Part shown: positions 15,084 through 17,979 of the stretch, in pieces
How the letters are laid out: each line of letters begins with the position of its first letter
Numbering within the stretch: the first letter of the stretch is position 1
Source of the DNA: JASFTV01 sp050050615
Lineage (GTDB): Bacteria; Desulfobacterota; DSM-4660; Desulfatiglandales; HGW-15
Assembly: GCA_050050615.1 (NCBI GenBank)
Contig: JASFTV010000028.1
Location: 1 to 17,979, forward strand
Length of the DNA stretch: 17,979 nucleotides
Direction: 5' to 3'
Program-made: the position numbers and the translations under genes
Notes under the pieces: model-generated
What the model saw: only the letters and a program-made list of their open reading frames with translations
Told to the model about the DNA's origin: nothing
Databases searched by the model: none

Positions 15084-17144
15084 CTATCCACTATTGACAG
15101 CCTCAATTCTTATGAGATCATGCCACGGATCGGACTTCTTAACCTTGACCGTGATCGCCTGCCCCTGAGAAAAATCCTGGCCGTTTTGCCGCTTCATTTC
15201 CACAACCAGCAGGAAGTCCGTCAAGAGAATTCGGTATCTGCTCATCATGCTATCGAGAACAATGGCAGGAAGCTTCTTGCCAACATGCTGAAGCAGGTAT
15301 TTCTGTATCCAGTAGCGGATGCGGTTCCTCTTCACCCTCTCGAGGTCCTTTAGTATAGGCTCAAGGGCGCCCCTTTTATTTTCCAGCGCCTCTTCATCAT
15401 AATCAAACGCCTTGTTCAAAAGAAAGTTCCTGATCTGACGCTGTACGAGAAGATCAAAATATCTCCGAATAGGAGAACTCACATTCGTATAAACGTCCAC
15501 ACCCAAGCCCGTATGGGCCCTCGGTTCCACATCAATCAAGAGAGGATTGAGCTTGCGGCGCTGTTTAAAAACGTAGTAGGTATACCCCGTCTCATCAATG
15601 GACAACCGTTCAGTGGGTTCTTCTTGTGTCCGATAGAGGGCCGGAATACGATTATCCCTGCAAAATATTGCTGCCAACCAATTGTAAAAGATCATGAATT
15701 CCGCGACAATCATTCGTGAGGGCGTATCCTGATCCACCAATTCTATGGCGATGGAATCGTCCGAATCGAAATGAACAAGAATTTCAGGCAGCGAGAGCAA
15801 AAGGGCCCCCTGTTCAATTCTTTTCTGGCGCATGCGCTGGCTCAGTTGGTACATCTCCCCTAGCAAGCCATCCTCCTGGAAAAGACCGTTGACATCGTCA
15901 TAGGTTAGCTGTCTTTGAACCCTTATGAGGCTGGGTACGAATCGATAGTCAATAAGCTGTCCCTCTTTATCAAAGCGGGATAGCAAGGAGATAGCCGGAC
16001 GATCACAGCCCTGTTTTAGGCTCAGGATATCCTGCGATAGATTGGGCGGGATCATGGGAATCTGCTGACGGGGCAGGTACAGGGAGGAACCCCTCTGGGA
16101 TGCCTCCTTATCCAGGATACTTTCTCCCGGAATGACGCTCGCCACATCAGCGATATGAATGCCTAGATGGATGCGATCATCCACGATCTCTATGCTAATG
16201 GCATCATCAAAGTCTCTTGTCAAAGGCCCATCAATGGTAAATACGGGAAGTTCTCTCAGGTCTTCTCGTCCTGCCGTCTCAACCTCAAACTTGACCAGAC
16301 GCTCAGATTCGTCGACTTGTTCTTTATTGAAAGAAGTGTTGATTTCCAATCGGAGAAGGTCAAGGTTCTCGTCTTCGTCCCACTTCCCGAGCCTGACCAG
16401 TATCTCTCTTGCTTCTCCAATGTCCGATATACCCGCCCTTAGGAGCAGTTCTTTGCCAAACTTGAGATTGGGCGCATCACTACCATAGAGAGCCAGTTCA
16501 GTAAGCGTCTCCAGGACATCCTCCTTGCTGATAGGGTCCTGGACCTCCTTATTTTCAAGTATCCTTTTGAGCCATGCGCTTCCCTGCTGGAGAATCTCCT
16601 CCTTTCGAGCCTCCTCCTCCATTTGCTTCAAAATTTGCTCTACCCTCTCCTCGGAATTGGGCAGAAAGCGGCCCCCTTTCATTTTGAAGTGTAGCCTGTC
16701 CACGAAAAGGGCTCGCACCAGAGCGGAGACATGGTCGTCCGTGACTTTCTCCCCGAAACAGAGCTGGGCCAGATATGTATAGTCAAAACTCTCGCCTTCA
16801 TCCCTGACCAGTTCCCAGAGTTCCTCGACCTGAATCTTTTCCTGAAGCCGGTTTCTCAGCTCCTCTGTCTTTTTCAGTAGGCTCAATAGTTCTTCCCGGG
16901 GCTTTCGGGCACCAACCGTATCTTTTGATATGAGAAGAGCCCTTTTCGATGAAAGATTCACTTCGCGATTCGTGGGGGTCAAAAGGTGCAGCCTGTTGCC
17001 TTCGTCCTGGAGGCAGAGGGCGCTGATAATGTTTCCCTGATCTATGTATTCGACGATCTTTCCCTGGTTCATTTTCCTGCCGGGGTGATAAAAAACGCCC
17101 ATATCCCCTTTGAGCCGGGATTTTGGGGGCGGCGTTGCGCTCAT
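15084..17144 (-). CDS. RNase II/R-family exoribonuclease (RNB domain)
   Basis: Processive 3'-5' exoribonuclease of about 686 residues, between E. coli RNase II (644) and RNase R (813). The RNB core has TIDGPLTRDFDDAISI with the four metal-binding Asp at D307, D313, D315 and D316 (numbered from GTG 17150), the same spacing as the E. coli catalytic Asp set. YLPRQQIPMIPP and the late SSPIRRYFD motif are also present. The N-terminal part (KIVEYIDQGNIISALCL, then a long helical, Lys/Glu-rich region) differs from the E. coli cold-shock domains. The C-terminal S1-like part is short and degenerate. Start is uncertain: ATG 17144 (used), GTG 17150, or ATG 17072 (MNQGKIVEYIDQG), which best fits the visible domain start. 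The gene converges with the M99-type gene; the 53-bp gap and the RNB stop contain overlapping stems (GGATAG/CTATCC and ATAGTG/CACTAT) that may end both transcripts. Confidence 0.88.
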   Translation of the reverse strand: MSATPPPKSRLKGDMGVFYHPGRKMNQGKIVEYIDQGNIISALCLQDEGNRLHLLTPTNREVNLSSKRALLISKDTVGARKPREELLSLLKKTEELRNRLQEKIQVEELWELVRDEGESFDYTYLAQLCFGEKVTDDHVSALVRALFVDRLHFKMKGGRFLPNSEERVEQILKQMEEEARKEEILQQGSAWLKRILENKEVQDPISKEDVLETLTELALYGSDAPNLKFGKELLLRAGISDIGEAREILVRLGKWDEDENLDLLRLEINTSFNKEQVDESERLVKFEVETAGREDLRELPVFTIDGPLTRDFDDAISIEIVDDRIHLGIHIADVASVIPGESILDKEASQRGSSLYLPRQQIPMIPPNLSQDILSLKQGCDRPAISLLSRFDKEGQLIDYRFVPSLIRVQRQLTYDDVNGLFQEDGLLGEMYQLSQRMRQKRIEQGALLLSLPEILVHFDSDDSIAIELVDQDTPSRMIVAEFMIFYNWLAAIFCRDNRIPALYRTQEEPTERLSIDETGYTYYVFKQRRKLNPLLIDVEPRAHTGLGVDVYTNVSSPIRRYFDLLVQRQIRNFLLNKAFDYDEEALENKRGALEPILKDLERVKRNRIRYWIQKYLLQHVGKKLPAIVLDSMMSRYRILLTDFLLVVEMKRQNGQDFSQGQAITVKVKKSDPWHDLIRIEAVNSG

Positions 17145-17151
17145 CCTCACC

Positions 17152-17195
17152 CTGCTAAATCCTCGCTATGCGAGACGGCGCAGCCGATTTAACAG
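17152..17195. repeat. Cloverleaf-like palindrome in the divergent intergenic region
   Basis: The outer arms CTGCTAAATC (17152-17161) and GATTTAACAG (17186-17195) pair at 9 of 10 positions. Between them sit two hairpins: CTCGC-TAT-GCGAG (17162-17174, perfect) and CGGC-GCA-GCCG (17176-17186, its last base shared with the outer arm). The element could form a cruciform in DNA or a three-way junction in the RNB leader RNA. It may be a dispersed extragenic repeat or a regulatory site for the RNB gene, whose start lies a few bases away. Confidence 0.65.
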
Positions 17196-17213
17196 GTAAA
17201 TCCTTCATGGAAG

Positions 17214-17242
17214 TTAGTAACAGGTGATCTGGGTGATGTCAA
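17214..17242 (-). promoter_or_regulatory. Possible promoter of the RNB gene
   Basis: On the minus strand TTGACA (17242-17237, perfect) is followed after 17 bp by TACTAA (17219-17214), a weak -10. A transcript starting near 17207 would carry the cloverleaf palindrome in its leader. Confidence 0.35.
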
Positions 17243-17260
17243 CCGCGCCCGTTTATAATG

Positions 17261-17289
17261 TTGACTTATGCGCCCTTGTTCATTATCCT
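17261..17289 (+). promoter_or_regulatory. Possible promoter of the yidD-like gene
   Basis: TTGACT (17261-17266, 5 of 6), a 17-bp spacer and TATCCT (17284-17289, 4 of 6) lie about 70 bp before the start at 17360. A TATAAT at 17254-17259 has no matching -35 upstream. Confidence 0.4.
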
Positions 17290-17359
17290 CCGCCTTAAAA
17301 TGTCCTTGAATTCCGATGATTTTTCCTCCCATCGGACAAGGCCTCTGGAGGTTACTCTG

Positions 17360-17776
17360 ATGAACCGGCAAGTAAAGGTTCTTCTTTTTTTCCTCTTTTT
17401 CGCTTTTCTCGCAGGAACGGATCTCTTCGTCGGAATAGCATGGGGGGATGAGCCTTTTAGATCACACACTGCGGATGAAAGACCGGGATTCAACCTTGGC
17501 ATGTGGCTTGTCGACCTCTATAGCAATACCATTTCCACGGTGGACGCTGATCGATGCCCGAGCGTGCCTTCCTGTTCCCAATATAGTCTCGAGGCTTTCA
17601 AAAAACATGGCTTTTTCACAGGGTGGATCATGACCGTTGATCGTCTGATCCATGAGGGAAATGAGGAAGCCAGGGTTTCGCCTGTGGTTCATTCCGGTGG
17701 AAAGTGGAAGATCTTTGATCCCGTGGAAAACAATGACTTTTGGTGGCACCCTCGGAAGTGGGAACATCATGATTAG
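17360..17776 (+). CDS. yidD: Exported YidD-like protein (membrane insertion efficiency factor family)
   Basis: A 138-residue protein with a signal peptide or membrane anchor (hydrophobic 7-28) followed by a YidD domain. The domain reads ADRCPSVPSCSQYSLEAFKKHG (C66 and C72), then GWIMTVDRLIHEG and the closing FDPVENN, paralleling the RCP..PSCS.Y, G....RL and DPVP blocks of YidD. Ordinary YidD is about 70-90 residues, has an amphipathic N-terminus rather than a signal peptide, and usually lies by rnpA and yidC. This one has an N-terminal export segment and a longer C-terminus, and those neighbours are absent. GGAGG lies 8 nt before ATG 17360; an upstream in-frame ATG at 17258 lies at the promoter and is rejected. 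It overlaps the next gene by 8 bp, so the two proteins are probably made together. The role is uncertain, since classical YidD acts on the cytoplasmic side. Confidence 0.8.
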   Translation: MNRQVKVLLFFLFFAFLAGTDLFVGIAWGDEPFRSHTADERPGFNLGMWLVDLYSNTISTVDADRCPSVPSCSQYSLEAFKKHGFFTGWIMTVDRLIHEGNEEARVSPVVHSGGKWKIFDPVENNDFWWHPRKWEHHD

Positions 17777-17979
17777 ACGCTTTTGTTTCTTTCTCATCCT
17801 TGTCTTCGCAACCTCCTTAGGGCCCACCCTTGTCATGTCTTCCGAAATCCTCATAAAAAGCGATGATCAATTTGATTTTGCCCTCCAGACCATGGAGAAG
17901 AAAGACTATCCGCGCGCAGTGGCAGAATTCGAGCGATTTGTCCATTTTTTCCCACATGATGACAAGGTACCTAGAGCCC
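17769..17979 (+). CDS. Exported protein, probably TPR-containing (partial, runs off the window)
   Basis: The first 70 codons of a gene whose ATG (17769) overlaps the YidD-like stop by 8 bp. The N-terminus MIRRFCFFLILVFATSLGP is a signal peptide, with possible cleavage near VMSS. The mature part includes FDFALQTMEKKDYPRAV followed by AEFERFVHFFPHDDK, a good tetratricopeptide-repeat helix pair of the type seen in BamD/CpoB-like envelope proteins. No lipobox Cys is visible. The rest lies outside the window, so function cannot be set; coupling to the YidD-like gene suggests a shared envelope task. Confidence 0.7.
   Translation, partial: MIRRFCFFLILVFATSLGPTLVMSSEILIKSDDQFDFALQTMEKKDYPRAVAEFERFVHFFPHDDKVPRA

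Overview
The window looks like chromosomal DNA of a Gram-negative anaerobe, most likely a member of the Desulfobacterota (former Deltaproteobacteria: sulfate reducers and syntrophs). This is inferred from three things: a multi-subunit iron-sulfur flavoprotein cluster for NAD(P)H/ferredoxin electron transfer, periplasmic peptidoglycan enzymes with signal peptides, and housekeeping proteins (Orn, PurB, an RNase II-type enzyme) that read like that group. No taxonomic search could be run. There are no rRNA or tRNA genes, CRISPR arrays, insertion sequences or phage genes.

Region 1 (1-1435) carries an MFS transporter. Region 2 (1440-8265) starts with a good sigma70-type promoter (1463-1492). It continues with four same-strand genes: a NuoE-like [2Fe-2S] subunit, a NuoF-like FMN/NADH subunit with extra ferredoxin domains, a large protein fusing a NuoG-type iron-sulfur N-terminus to an NfnA-type FAD/[2Fe-2S] reductase, and an NfnB/GltD-like FAD/NADPH subunit. 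Together they encode two flavin modules, one NADH-type and one NADPH-type, joined by an iron-sulfur relay and lacking any hydrogenase or formate dehydrogenase active site. The simplest reading is a soluble electron-bifurcating transhydrogenase linking NAD(H), NADP(H) and ferredoxin. A perfect 18-bp inverted repeat lies between the last two genes.

Region 3 (8350-9275) holds oligoribonuclease on the minus strand. Its promoter is back to back with that of a decayed PfpI/DJ-1 gene, which keeps promoter and ribosome binding site but has lost its middle. Region 4 (9276-10911) is a strong promoter, a roughly 220-nt leader that can fold into a three-way junction, and purB.

Region 5 (11149-15030) is the most interesting part: three overlapping genes. 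The first is an exported YkuD (L,D-transpeptidase fold) protein with two tandem NTF2-like domains, resembling Helicobacter Csd6/Campylobacter Pgp2. The second is an unknown one-TM coiled-coil protein. The third is an M99-type zinc carboxypeptidase with the Gln/Glu/His metal site of Csd4/Pgp1. In epsilonproteobacteria these two enzyme types trim peptidoglycan peptides and set helical cell shape. Here they sit together around a membrane protein that could be their scaffold.

Region 6 (15084-17979) has an RNase II-family exoribonuclease on the minus strand. A cloverleaf-like palindrome and divergent promoters separate it from an exported YidD-like protein. That gene overlaps the start of an exported, probably TPR-containing protein that runs off the window.
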